DNA from: Actinophytocola oryzae
Lineage (GTDB): Bacteria > Actinomycetota > Actinomycetes > Mycobacteriales > Pseudonocardiaceae
Assembly: GCF_004364325.1 (NCBI RefSeq)
Contig: NZ_SOCP01000007.1
Coordinates: 186,001-250,000, forward strand
Direction of reading: 5' to 3'
DNA length: 64,000 nucleotides
Positions 17,801 through 39,000 of this stretch are shown here, piece after piece. The position numbers and the translations under genes were made by a program. Numbering within the stretch: the stretch's first letter is position 1; each line of letters begins with the position of its first letter. The notes beneath the pieces were generated by a model. That model ran no database searches and was not told the origin of the DNA. It worked only from the letters and a program-made list of their open reading frames with translations.

Positions 17801-20324
17801 TGCGCACGAGACCGCGGACCTGGTCCTGGCGCCGGTGTGGGGCTTGCTGCGCTCGGCCATGTCCGAGCACCCCGGTCGGTTCGTGCTCGTCGACATTGAC
17901 ATCGACGCCTCGGCCGCCGCGGTGCCGGACGCGGTCGCGACCGGCGAACCGGAGCTGGCGGTGCGCGGCGACGCGGTGCTGGTGCCCCGGTTGGTCCGCG
18001 GCGGCGGCCTGGTGGTGCCCGCCGACGCCGAGGCCTGGCGGGTGGGCATGCGTGCGCGTGGGTCCTTCGACGACGTGACGCTGGTGCCCGCGCCGGAAGG
18101 GCTTGTCGCGCTCGGCGAGGGCCAGGTGCGGGTGGCGGTACGCGCGGCCGGCGTGAACTTCCGGGATATCGTCGTCGCGCTGGGTGTCGTGGACGCACCG
18201 GGGGAACTGCTGGGTGGCGAGGCGGCCGGTGTCGTGGTCGAGACGGGTCCCGGCGTGTCCGACCTGGCGGTGGGGGACACCGTGGTCGGGCTGTTCCTCG
18301 GCGCGTTCAGCACCACGGTGGTCGCGGACTCCCGGCTGGTGTGGCGGATACCGCCCGGCTGGTCCTTTGTGGACGCGGCGGTGGTGCCCGTGGTGTTCCT
18401 GACGGCGTACTACACGTTGGTGGACGTGGTGGGTGCGCGGCGTGGTGAGTCGGTGTTGGTGCATGCGGGTGCGGGTGGGGTGGGTATGGCCGCGATCCAG
18501 TTGGCGCGGTGGTTGGGGTTGGAGGTGTTCGCGACGGCGCATCCTGACAAGTGGGGTGTGGTGCGTTCTCTGGGTGTGGCGGAGGATCGTGTGGCGTCCT
18601 CGCGGTCGTCGGATTTCGAGCGGGCGTTCGGTGGTCGGGGCGTCGACATCGTGGTGAACTCGTTGACCGGGGAGTACGTCGACGCGTCGTTGCGGCTGCT
18701 CGCGCCGGGCGGCCGGTTCGCCGAGCTGGGGAAGGCGGACGTTCGTGATCCCGATGTCGTCGCGGCGGAGTGTCCGGGTGTCACCTACCGGCTGTCGAAC
18801 TTCGACGAGGCGGGGATCGAGCGGGTCCGCCAGATGCTGGCGGAGGTCTTCGCGCTGTTCGAGCAGGGCGTGCTGCACCCGTTGCCGGTGACCACGTGGG
18901 ACATGCGCCACGCGCCGGCTGCCTTCCGCCACGTCGCGCAGGCCCGGCACGTCGGCAAGGTGGCGTTGACGCTGCCGGGACCGATCGACGCGGGCGGTGC
19001 GGTCCTCGTCACCGGCGGCACCGGTGCCCTCGGCGGGCTCGTGGCCCGGCATCTGGTCGGCCGGCACGGAGTCCGCGACCTCGTGCTGACCAGCCGCCAC
19101 GGTCCGGAGGCGCCAGGAGCGGCGGAACTGGTCGCCGACCTGACCGCCGAGGGCGCCCGGGTGCGGATCGTCTCCTGCGATGTGGCCGACCGGGCCGCGG
19201 TGCGCGCACTTCTCACGTCGGTCACCGACGAACGCCCGCTGACCGCGGTCGTGCACGCCGCCGGTGTGCTGGACGACGGTGTCGTCGAGTCCCTGACCCC
19301 CGAACGCGTCGACACCGTCTTCCGGGCGAAGGTGGACGGCGCCCTGCACCTGCACGAGCTGACGGCCGGGATGCCAGTCTCCGCGTTCGTGTTGTTCTCC
19401 TCGATGACGGCCGTTCTCGGTGGTGTGGGACAGGGCAACTATTCAGCCGCGAACGCCTTCCTGGACGCGTTGGCGCTGCGGCGTCGGGCGCTCGGTCTGC
19501 CCGCGGTGTCGCTGTCGTGGGGTGCGTGGGAGCACCCGGGCGGGATGACCGCGCACCTGACCGACGCCGACCGCGCCAGGATGCGCCGGGCCGGCCTCGG
19601 TGGACTGTCCACAGAGGATGCGCTGGCGTTGTTCGACACGGCCCTGGCCGGCCCCCACGGCGTGGTGGTTCCGACCCGCGTCGACGAAGGCGCGCTCCGG
19701 GAACTGGCCGAGGCAGGCGGCCTCCCCCCGATACTGCGCGCCCTGGCCGGCGGAACGCGGCGTCGTGCGACCAACACGGTGGCCGCGGCCGACGCGGGCG
19801 CCGCGCTGCGCCGACGACTGGCCGGGCTGATGCCGCCCGACCAGCGCCGCAGCCTGGTCGTCCTCGTCCAGCAGCACGTCGCCGCGGTGCTCGGGCACAC
19901 CGACCCGGACCGCGTCGACCCGGGAAAACCCTTCCAGGACATCGGGTTCGACTCGCTCACCGCGGTGGAGCTGCGCAACCGGCTCACCGTCCACACCGGC
20001 CTGCGGCTCCCCGCCACGCTCGTCTTCGACCACCCGACACCGACGGCGCTCGCCGAGTTCCTGCACACCGAACTCACCGGTGACCTCGACGGCACGGCCG
20101 CGCTCGACCAGTACCTGGACCGGCTGGAGGAGTTGATGTCGGCCGCCGAGACCGGCACAGCGCTCCCGGACACCGTGCGGAGCCGGATCGACCTCCTGGC
20201 CCGGAAGTGGGGCCTGCGCGAGGCCGAGCACCCCCAGGTCGCCTCGGTGGCAGTGGCGGAACACCTCCACGAGGCAACCGCCGAGCAGGTCGTCGAGTTC
20301 ATCGAGAGGGAGCTGCGCGGCTGA
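8826..20324 (+). CDS. Modular type I PKS, two modules, one fully reducing
   Basis: A 3,832-residue PKS. Residues 1-33 form the N-terminal coiled docking segment (MTNEDKLR...). Module one: KS 34-455 (DTACSSS, EAHGTGT, NIGHTQ), AT 551-850, DH 915-1182 (HALLGTTLAP, DAALH), KR 1369-1560 (LDD, B-type), ACP 1655-1722. The AT has GHSQGE but YGAHS with an extra residue (RRVAGVSYGAHS); methylmalonyl is the best guess. Module two: KS 1738-2162, AT 2260-2560 with GHSIGE and HAFHSP (malonyl), DH 2622-2885 (HAVLGAVILP), ER 3068-3382 (HAGAGGVGM NADPH site), KR 3389-3580 (LDD), ACP 3682-3749, C-terminal docking region 3753-3832. The module should deliver an unbranched CH2-CH2 unit. The ER lacks about four residues just before GGRGVD compared with the ER at 33011-39478 (FRATTGGRG there, FGGRG here). 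The gene follows the first PKS with overlap and precedes the third by 37 bp, so collinear transfer is expected. Confidence 0.97.
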   Translation: MTNEDKLRFFVRRLTVDLHDARTRLRDLEDERREPIAVVGMGCRLPGGIEAPDQLWDMVVNGRDAYGPFPQNRGWDLANLFDPDPDRSGRSYVTEGAFLADPAAFDAEFFGISPREAAATDPQHRLLLEVTWEALEDAGIDPTTLAGSPTGVFVGTNGQDYAMGVMQVAEAEGYVLTGNAASVVSGRVSYVLGLEGPALSVDTACSSSLAAIHLAVRSLRDGECSLALAGGVTVMSTPGVFVLFSRQRGMAVDGRCKPFADAADGIGWGEGAGVVVLERLSDAVRNGHRVLAVVRGSAVNQDGASNGLTAPNGPSQERVIRQALADAGLAPSEVDVVEAHGTGTTLGDPIEAQALLAAYGQDRTEPLRLGSVKSNIGHTQAAAGVAGVIKMVMALRHGVVPPTLHVDEPSSHVDWSAGAVELVTERGPWPVSDRPRRAGVSSFGVSGTNVHAILEQAPRTVPDDAPRGSAGAAWVLSARSAAALRAQASRLRAWVAARPELAVEDVGYSLATTRAHFPHRAVVSGADRDELLAGLDDLPTGRPVTGSGPGPVFVFPGQGSQWAGMAVELLDSSPVFADRIRECAEALRPHVDWSLPEVLRAGTDLDRVDVVQPVLWAVMVSLAGLWQSYGVRPAAVVGHSQGEVAAACVAGRLSLADGATVVALRGRALLALSGLGGTITVPLPVADVTARLDGYGGRVSVAAVNGPASVVVSGDLDAVDDLLAALLADGLDARRVAGVSYGAHSAQVDRIEADVRTALSGVASRPGSVPFYSTVTAGPAEGEDLDAGYWYRNLRDTVRFDETVRAAVDAGHEVFVEISPHPVLAMGLAQILEAEESPGVVLSTLRRGDGGPARMLTAVAGAHVAGVPVDWAAVYAGSGARVVPLPSYAFARERYWLSPRPTAGDVTAAGLRLAEHPMLGAAVDLADGQGTVLTGQLSLATHPWLADHALLGTTLAPGTALVELAWQAGRHVGCPHIDELVLHVPLVVADPVRVQVRVGAGTGGPREVGVYSQPVAAAGDTWVCHASGTVAPAEEPGAGWGAWPPTGAAEVDVDGVYDVLAGRGFEYGPTFRGLHAAWRRGDEVFAEVALPDADAAERFGLHPALLDAALHAGALRGGDLPPGGARWGGLPFAWTGVALHAAGARALRVRLAPVPGSDAVTVAVADEFGRPVATVASLAFRQADLSQVSPPAPLYHVGWTPVVVEHGTSAGDWAVLGVDRLAAGVPAYQDVAAIATLDTVPATVVADLPAVDAVREAAGAALALVRSWLAEPTLANTRLVLVTHDAVAVGARESPNPASASVWGLLRSTQSEHPGRFVLVDTDPASAPAVLVDAVESGEPQVAVRAGNVYVPRLVTVAARTGAAIEPSGTVLVTGGTGELGGAVARHLVAAHGVRSLLLTSRRGADADGATDLAAELTALGASVRIAACDVGDRAAVAALLDTVPAEHPLTAVVHAAAALDDGMVETQTPQRLDNVLRAKVDGALHLHELTRALPLSAFVLFSSIAGTLGSVGQANYAAANAFLDALAQRRRAEGLPAVSVAWGLWETRSELTDKLDTADEARLRRVGLAGLPTGQALAMFDAALESPHSDVVAVRVDRPALQALAGTSGDAVPLVLRSLCPPRAQAAGSAHLRRRLATMTPADQERALDRLVREQIAVVLDHADAAAIDAGRAFRDIGFDSLTAVELRNRLAALTGVKLPATVVFDHPNPRALSRFVASRLPGATRAVPTAGTPVADEPIAVVGMACRLPGGIDSPDELWELVMSGGDAITEFPADRGWDTEAIFDAERGRPGRTYVREGGFLSDAAGFDAGFFGISPREALAMDPQQRQLLEVSWAALEHGGIDPRSLAGSPSGVFAGVMQHDYLDGLDRIPEELAGHLGNGNAGSVVSGRVAYALGLEGPAMTVDTACSSSLVAIHLAAQALRGGECSLALAGGVTVMATPAIYVWFSGQQGLAADGRCKSFAAAADGTGISEGVGVVVLERLSDARRNGRRVLAVLRGSAVNQDGASNGLTAPNGPSQERVIRQALVSAGLAPSDVDVVEAHGTGTTLGDPIEAQALLATYGQDRVEPLRLGSVKSNIGHTQAAAGVAGVIKMVMALRHGVVPPTLHVDEPSSHVDWSAGAVELATSPGEWPPAGRPRRFGVSSFGASGTNAHAVFEEPPQADTRVADRRPVDVAMWAVSSPTESGLRAQARRLRGHVASRRELDVADVGYSLAKRTHFPHRAVVTGACREDLLRALDKVAAGESAADAIRGVATTGGCALLFSGQGSQRVGMGRELYDAVPAFRAAFDEICAHFDGLLEHPLREVVAGAAGADGLLDRTEYTQAGLFAVEVAAYRLVHGWGVRPDFVAGHSIGELTAAYVAGVLDLADACRLVAARGLAMTSLPATGAMVSVQATEAELLPVLAGLADRVGLAAVNGPESVVISGDADAVLEVARHWAEQGRRTRRLTVGHAFHSPHLDGRLEPYAAELRRTPLRPPVIPVVSNVTGQVASAAQLCSPEYWLDQARQAVRFRQCVETLRAEGVTCYLELGPDGVLTAMTKNCLDATGSGEVCVPLLRADRPEVESMRTALATLYVAGVPVDWAAVHGGACPVELPTYAFEHERYWLSARSSSDTAVAHGLVDTAVELAEDQGIVLSGRLSSETHRWLTGHAVLGAVILPGTALVDLAWQAGSRLGYGRVDELVLRSPLVLPETGAVRVQVRVGANRAVSVHSRPDTGTGPWVCHATGTVAFDTEPGATDVATWPPEDAEAVDVGSVHDLLAERGFDYGDVFRGLRSAWRRGEDVFAEVALPEGVEVAGFGVHPALLDSALHALACANGNETAVAARLPFAWSGVSVHAVGATALRVRIGPAESGDGAVALSAADESGRPVATVESLTFREVASGQLTVASTVDDSLFHVDWRPVAVEGGASTDGWAAIGPLDLAVPEYSDAADPVPSIVVTDVSTRHARSARDAVTAVLDLVRSWLADPRTGDTRLVVVTRGAVAVAAHETADLVLAPVWGLLRSAMSEHPGRFVLVDIDIDASAAAVPDAVATGEPELAVRGDAVLVPRLVRGGGLVVPADAEAWRVGMRARGSFDDVTLVPAPEGLVALGEGQVRVAVRAAGVNFRDIVVALGVVDAPGELLGGEAAGVVVETGPGVSDLAVGDTVVGLFLGAFSTTVVADSRLVWRIPPGWSFVDAAVVPVVFLTAYYTLVDVVGARRGESVLVHAGAGGVGMAAIQLARWLGLEVFATAHPDKWGVVRSLGVAEDRVASSRSSDFERAFGGRGVDIVVNSLTGEYVDASLRLLAPGGRFAELGKADVRDPDVVAAECPGVTYRLSNFDEAGIERVRQMLAEVFALFEQGVLHPLPVTTWDMRHAPAAFRHVAQARHVGKVALTLPGPIDAGGAVLVTGGTGALGGLVARHLVGRHGVRDLVLTSRHGPEAPGAAELVADLTAEGARVRIVSCDVADRAAVRALLTSVTDERPLTAVVHAAGVLDDGVVESLTPERVDTVFRAKVDGALHLHELTAGMPVSAFVLFSSMTAVLGGVGQGNYSAANAFLDALALRRRALGLPAVSLSWGAWEHPGGMTAHLTDADRARMRRAGLGGLSTEDALALFDTALAGPHGVVVPTRVDEGALRELAEAGGLPPILRALAGGTRRRATNTVAAADAGAALRRRLAGLMPPDQRRSLVVLVQQHVAAVLGHTDPDRVDPGKPFQDIGFDSLTAVELRNRLTVHTGLRLPATLVFDHPTPTALAEFLHTELTGDLDGTAALDQYLDRLEELMSAAETGTALPDTVRSRIDLLARKWGLREAEHPQVASVAVAEHLHEATAEQVVEFIERELRG
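9972..10092 (+). repeat. KS-end repeat copy 1 (121 bp)
   Basis: This 121-base segment at the 3' end of the first KS in the gene matches 15090-15210 in the second KS with a single mismatch (GAG versus GAA in the same Glu codon). Synonymous sites are identical, which suggests recent gene conversion rather than protein-level conservation. Confidence 0.85.
15090..15210 (+). repeat. KS-end repeat copy 2 (121 bp)
   Basis: Second copy of the repeat at 9972-10092, differing at one base. Direct orientation, 5.1 kb apart, within one gene, so it is a substrate for module deletion or homogenisation. Confidence 0.85.
18366..18491 (+). repeat. ER-core repeat copy 1 (126 bp)
   Basis: Part of the enoylreductase coding region around the NADPH site. 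It differs at 8 of 126 positions from 24820-24945 in the next PKS gene. The segment is locally rich in GTG/TTG codons, unlike most of the surrounding sequence, in both copies. Confidence 0.75.
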
Positions 20325-20347
20325 CGCGTCCGCGCCGGTCGTGCGAT

Positions 20348-20352
20348 GGGAG
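20348..20352 (+). promoter_or_regulatory. Ribosome binding site deciding the start of the third PKS gene
   Basis: GGGAG lies 9 bases before GTG at 20362, which gives the docking start M-DNDKLLEHLK typical of this PKS class. An in-frame GTG at 20341 lies upstream of this site and would add seven residues; it is less likely. Confidence 0.65.
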
Positions 20353-20361
20353 AAAACCGCT

Positions 20362-32629
<12,268 letters not shown>

Positions 32630-32652
<23 letters not shown>

Positions 32653-32963
32653 CGCCGATCTGATTACCGGCGGCTCTTCCGGCGAACCACGTCGCTGTCG
32701 CCAACGCCGCGAAGAGGAGGACCAGCACGAGGTTCGCCTCGGCCCGGGGTAGGCGTTGTCCCAGCCACCGGCGCCGGAACCACGTCGGCGCCAGGCCGAT
32801 CGCGGCCACGACCAGTACCGAGATCAGGCCGTACACCAGCAGGACGCGGCCCGTCGACCGCGATCCGGTCGCCGGGGCGCAGGCCGGGCGAGGTGGATTT
32901 TGTGGCGTCCACGGTGCTGGTGTCGACCGTTTCCAGGCCGGCTCCGCCGGTGTGTGGCGCGCA
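32630..32963 (-). pseudogene. Frameshifted remnant of a small membrane protein
   Basis: On the - strand one frame reads ...GLRPGDRIAVDG, ending near 32850. A second frame, one base out of phase, continues as RVLLVYGLISVLVVAAIG, then a basic loop (FRRRWLGQRL), then a second hydrophobic segment (LVLVLLFAALATATWF). Joining them by skipping one base in the GGGCCGCG run near 32850 gives a plausible soluble lead-in plus two transmembrane helices. No start codon with a ribosome site is visible, because the upstream end runs into the terminator at 32968. The tail overlaps the last bases of the PKS gene on the other strand. I read this as a decayed leftover gene of unknown family. It may also be chance in GC-rich DNA. 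Confidence 0.35.
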
Positions 32964-32967
32964 CGTC

Positions 32968-33002
32968 GGCCACACCCCCTGCGATGCGCAGGGGGTGTGG
33001 CC
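32968..33002. terminator. Perfect 16-bp-stem bidirectional terminator
   Basis: The arms 32968-32983 and 32987-33002 are exact inverse complements (GGCCACACCCCCTGCG) around a 3-base ATG loop. The stem starts 9 bp after the stop codon of the - strand PKS (33011-33013) and about 315 bp after the stop of the + strand PKS, in a convergent gap. There is no U tract, as is common for actinomycete terminators. The symmetry lets it act on both strands. Confidence 0.85.
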
Positions 33003-33010
33003 TCGGCGTT

Positions 33011-36000
33011 CTAGTCCGCTGTGGACGCGGACAGGTACGCGGCGAGCGCGGCCGGACTCGGGTGGTCGAACACCAGCGTCGCCGGCAGTCGCTTCCCGGT
33101 CACCATGGCGAGTCGGTTGCGCAGCTCGACGGAGGTCAGTGAGTCGAAGCCCAGGTCGCTGAACGCCGTCTCGGTGTCGACGCCGTCGGCGCCGCTGTGC
33201 CCGAGGACGGCCGCGGCCTGGCCGCGCACGATCTCCAGCAGGGCCGTGGCCCGTTCGGCCTGCGCCATCGCGGCGAGCCGGTCGCGCAGCGAGGTCATCT
33301 CCTCGGCCGACGCTCTGACCGTCCGGTCACTGGTGCGTTTCACCAGTGAGCTCCAGATCGGTGCCGACCCGCCCGCCCGGGAGAACGCGGCGAGGTCGAG
33401 CTGTATCGCCACCACGGTGCCCTCGTCGAGGCCGGTCGCCGTGTCGAACAGCGACAGGCCCTGGGTCGCGGTCAGCGGCGCCATTCCGGCGGCGGTCATC
33501 CGCTCGACGCCCGCGCTGTCGACCGCGCGGCCCATGCCGTCCGTCCACATCCCCCAGGCCAGCGACTGGGCCGGCAGTCCTTCGGCGCGCCGGTGCTGGG
33601 CCAGCGCGTCGAGGAAGACGTTCGCCGACGCGTAGTTCGCCTGGCCCGCCGACCCGAGCGACCCCGAGGCCGAGGAGAACAGGACGAACGCGGCGAGGTC
33701 GAGGTCGCGGGTCAGCTCGTGGAGGTGCCACGCCGCCACGCCCTTGGGACGCATCACCGTCTCCAGCCGCTCCGGCGTCATGGCGTCGAACACGCCGTCG
33801 TCGAGCACGCCCGCGGTGTGCAGGACCGCCGTGAGCGGGTGCCCGGCGGGGATCGAGGCCAGCAGCGCCGCGAGCGCGTCCCGATCGGCCACGTCACACG
33901 CCGCGACCTCCACCTCGGCACCCAGCTCGACCAGCTCCTCGACCAGCTCCGCCGCGCCGGGGGCGTCGGGCCCCCGCCTGCTGACCAGCAGCAGGTGGCG
34001 GACCGCGCGGGTCTCCACCAGGTGCCGGGCCACCAGCGCGCCGAGTCCGCCCGTGCCGCCGGTGACCAGCACCGTGCCCTCGGGGTCGAGGGTCCTGGGG
34101 AAGGTCAGCACGACCTTGCCGACGTGCTGGGCCTGGCTGATGTGGCGGAACGCCTCCGGCGCCCTGCGCACGTCCCAGCTCGTCACCGGGAGCGGGCGCA
34201 GCTCGCCGGTGGCGAACAGGTCCATCAGCCGGCCGGTGACCGACTCGACCTCGACGTCGTCGATCCGGTTGAGGTCGAGTACGGCGTACTCGGCTCCGGC
34301 GTAGGCGTCCGCGACCTCGGCCGGGTCCCTGAGGTCGACCTTGCCGAGCTCCAGGAAGCGGCCACCGGGCGCCATCAGCCGCAGCGACGCGTCGACGTAC
34401 TCCCGCACGAGCGAGTTCACCACGACGTCGACGCCGCGGCCGCCGGTCGTGGCCCGGAACTTCTCCTCGAATTCGAGGTCACGTGAGCTGGCGATGTGCG
34501 CGTCGTCGAGGCCCAGCTCGCGCAGCACGTGCCACTTGCGCGGGGACGCGGTGCCGAACACCTCCGCGCCGAGGTGCCGGGCCAGCTGCACGGCGGCCAT
34601 GCCGAGCCCGCCCGCCGCGGAGTGCACGAGCACCCGGTCGCCGGGCCGCACCGGCCCGAACCAGTTCAGCGCCCACCAGGCCGTCAGGAAGGCGATCGGT
34701 ACGGTCGCGCCCTGCTCGAAGGTCCACCCGTCCGGCAGCTTGGCGACCGCCATGCGGTCGAGTACGGCGTAGCTGCCGAAGGTGGTGTGCCGCGACCCGA
34801 TTATCCGGTCGCCCGGCCGCAGGTGGGTGATCGCCGAGCCGACCTCCAGGACCACCCCGGCGCCCTCCCCGCCGAGCACGGCGAGGCTCTCGGCGCCGGG
34901 ATACATCCCGAGTGCGACCAGCACGTCGCGGAAGTTGAGGCCGATCGCGCGTGTCGCCATGCGGATCTCCCTCGGTGCCAGCTCGCGGGTCGCGTCGTCG
35001 GACTCCACGAGTGCGAGGTTGTCCAGGGTGCCGGTGGCGGTCACGTCGAGCCGCCAGTCGCCGGAGCTGCCCGGCGGCACGAGCGCACCGCCCGTGTCGG
35101 CCGGCCGCAGCCGCGCGACCGACGTCGTACCGGCCCGGATCACGAGCTGGGGTTCCTCGGCGGCGAGCGCCGCGGCAAGTGCGGCGGGCAGCGCCGCGCG
35201 GGAGTCGTCGTGGTCGTCGAGGTCAACCAGCACGATCCGTCCCGGGTTCTCCGACTGGGCGCTGCGCACGAGACCCCATGCGGCCGCGCCGGCGAGGTCG
35301 GTGACGTCGTCGGCGTGGCCGACCGCGACGGCCCCCCGGGTCACGACGGCCAGCGTGCTGCCGGTGAACCGGTCATCGGCGAGCCATTCCCGCAGCCGCC
35401 CGAGCAGCTCCGAGGTGACCGAGCGGACGGCGCCCGGCACGTCCGGACCGGAGCCGCCGCAGGGCAGGAGTACCGCCTGCGGCGCCGTCAGCTCGCCTGC
35501 CTCGACGGCCTTCGCCAGCGCGTCGAGGTCGGCATACGTCGGCGCGCCGTCGAAGTGCGTGCCACCGAGCGAGGCGTGGTCGAGCCGGACCTCCCGCGGC
35601 GCCTTCAGGTTCTCCCATCCCAGCCGGTACAGCGACTCGACCTGGTTGGGCCGGGTGACGAGCTGGTCGGCCGAGATGACGCGCACGGTCAGCGAGCGCA
35701 CCGAGGCGACGGGCCTGCCCTCGGTGTCGGCCACCTCGAGCGAGAGCGAGGTGGGACCGACCCGGCGTTGGTGCACCCGCAGGGCGGTCACTCCTTCGGC
35801 GTACAGCGACACGTCCGACCACGCGAACGGCAGCGCCATCCGGCGCGGCCCGCCCAGGTGGAAGTCGGGAGTCATGTGCAGCATCGCGTCGAGCAGCGCC
35901 GGGTGCACGGCGAACCGGTCGGCCTGCTCCCCCATGGCCTCCGGCAGGGCCACCTCGGCGAAGACCTCGTCGTCGCGCTCCCACGCGGCACGCAGCCCCC

Positions 36001-39000
36001 GGAACGTGGGGCCGTAGTGGCGTCCTCGGCGGGAGATCCGGTCGTACAGCTCCTCGACGTCGACGGGGCGCGCGTCGCTCGGCGGCCACTCGGAGAGGTC
36101 GAAGTCCGCCTCGGGCGACGCCGGGGCGAGGGTGCCCTCCGCGTGCCGGACCCACCGCTGGTTCCACGGCTCGTCGTCGGCGGTGCCCTTCGGTGCCGAC
36201 CACACCGCCACCGTCCGGCGGTTCGACTCGTCCGGCGTGCCGACCGTGACCTGCACACGCACCGTGCCGTCCGCGGGCAGCACCAGCGGCCTGCCAAGCG
36301 TCAGCTCCTCGACGTGCGGGCACCCCACCTGGTCGCCGACGTGGATCGCGAGCTCCACGAACGCCGTGCCGGGCAGGATGGTCGTCTCGAAGACGGTGTG
36401 GTCGGCGAGCCAGGGCTGGCTCGCGAGCGACAGCGCGCCGGTGAGGACGGTCTCACCCGAACCGGCCACCGTGAGGACGGCCCCCAGCAGCTGGTGCGGC
36501 GCGGGCTCGAGACCGAGCGAGCCGAGGTTCGTCGTCCTCGCCGGCGTGTCGACCCAGAACCGCTTGCGCTGGAACGGATAGGTGGGCAGGTCGACGCGGA
36601 CGGGCGGGTCCTCTGGATCGGGGGTGACCACGGCAGGCCAGTCGACGGTCGCCCCGTTGGTGACCAGCTGCCCGGCGGCGAGCAGCACGCTCTCGACCTC
36701 GGACCGGTTCCGCCTGCCGGTCGGCACGAACACGGCGTGGGGATCCTCGACCGTCTCCTCCCCGACGGACGTGAGCGGCGCGGTCGGGCCGATCTCCAGG
36801 AAGGTCGTGACGCGGTGGTCCGCGAGCCAGCGCATGGCGTCGGCGAACCGGACCGTCTGGCGCACGTTGCGCACCCAGTAGTCCGCCGTGCCGAACTCGG
36901 CCTCGTCGACCAGCTCGCCGGTGACGCTCGAGACGACGGGGACGGTCATCGGCTGGAAGGTCATGCGCTTCGCGACGTCGGCGAAGTCGGCGATCATCGG
37001 TTCCATCAGCGGCGAGTGGAAGGCGTGGCTGACGGCCAGCCGACGGGACTTGCGGCCCGTGAGCGCCGCGACGACCGCGTCCACCTCGGACTCGACGCCC
37101 GACACCACGAGCGAGGTGGGGCTGTTGATCACCCCGATGCTGGTGCCCTCGGTCAGCAGCGGCGCGACCTCGTCCTCGCTCGCCTGCACCGCGACCATCG
37201 CGCCGCCGGCGGGCAGCGCCTGCATGAGCCTCGCCCGCGCGGCGACCAGCCGGGCGGCGTCCGGCAGCGTCAGGAGACCGCTGACGTGCGCGGCCGTCAG
37301 CTCGCCGATCGAGTGGCCGGTCAGGTAGTCGGGGCGCACCCCCCACGACTCGAACAGGCGGTAGAGGGCGACGCCGTAGGCGAAGAGGGCGACCTGTGCG
37401 TTCTGGGTCCGGTCGAGCGCGGAGCCGTCCTCACCCCACATCACCGACGTGACCGGTGCCTCGGTGCGCCCGGCGAACTCCTCGCACACCTCGTCGAAGG
37501 CCGTGGCGAAGACCGGGAAGCGTGCACGCAGCTCGCGGCCCATGCCGAGGCGCTGCGCGCCCTGCCCGGAGAACTGGACCGCCAGCCGCCCCCTGGAGCG
37601 GGCCCGGCCGCGCACCGAGGCCCCCGGCTCCCCGCCCGCGCCGAACTCGTCGAGCATCCGCGTCAGCTCGACGCGGTCCGCACCGACGAGGACCGCCCGG
37701 TGCTCGTGCGCGGTGCGGCTCCTGGCCAGTGCGTCGGCGACGTCGGCGACACTCGCCTCGTCGTCGTCGGCCAGGTACGCGCTGAGCCGCCTGGCCTGCT
37801 CGCGCAACGCGGGCTCGCCGCGTGCCGAGAGCAGCCATGCCGACTCGGCCCGCGTCGCCGGATCGACCCGGACCTGGCGGACCTGTCGCACCTCCTCGAG
37901 GATCACGTGCGCGTTGGTGCCGCTGATGCCGAACGACGAGATCGCCGCGCGCCGAGGACGGCCGTTCTCCGCCCACGGCCGGGCCTGCGTGAGCAGCGCC
38001 ACCGCGCCGGCCGACCAGTCGACGTGGGGGCTCGGCTCGTCGACGTGCAGGGTTGCCGGCATCAGCCCGTGCCGCATGGCCTGCACCATCTTGATGATGC
38101 CCGCGACACCGGCCGCTGCCTGGGCGTGGCCCATGTTGGACTTGAGCGAGCCCAGCCACACCGGCTGGTCGGCGGGCCTGCCCTGCCCGTACGTGGCGAT
38201 CAGTGCCTGCGCTTCGATGGGGTCGCCGAGCCGGGTGCCGGTGCCGTGCGCCTCGACGACGTCCACGTCGGCGGCGAGCAGCCCGGCGTTGGCGAGTGCC
38301 TGGCGGATCACCTTCTCCTGGGCCGGGCCGCTCGGGGCGGTCTGGCCGTTCGACGCGCCGTCCTGGTTCACCGCCGAGCCGCGCAGGATGGCGAGTACGG
38401 GGTGGTTGTTGCGGCGCGCGTCCGAGAGCCGCTCCAGCACGAGCATGCCGACGCCCTCGGCCCAGTTCGTGCCGTCGGCGGCGGCGGAGAAGGACTTGCA
38501 CCGGCCGTCGGCGGCCAGCCCGCGCTGCGCGCTGAACCCGATGAACGAGTCGGGCCTCGACATCACGGTCGCGCCGCCTGCGAGGGCGAGCGAGCACTCG
38601 CCGAGCCGCAGCGCCTGCGCGGCGAGGTGCAGTGCGACCAGCGACGACGAGCAGGCGGTGTCCACCGTCATCGCGGGACCCTCGAGGCCGAGCACGTAGG
38701 CGATCCGGCCGGAGGCCAGGCTGCCCGCGGCGCCACCCTCGTCGTAGTCGTGGTACATCAGCCCGGCGAACACCCCGGTGTCGCTGCCGCGCAGCGTGCG
38801 GGGGTCGATGCCGCCGCGCTCCAGCACCTCCCACGACGTCTCCAGCAGCATCCGCTGCTGGGGGTCCATGCCCTTCGCCTCCCGAGGGCTGATGTTGAAG
38901 AACGCCGGGTCGAACAGGTCGGCGTCGTGCAGGAAGCCACCCGTGCGCACGTAGGTCTTCCCGGGTATGCCCGGCTCCGGGTCGTAGATGCCGTCGATGT

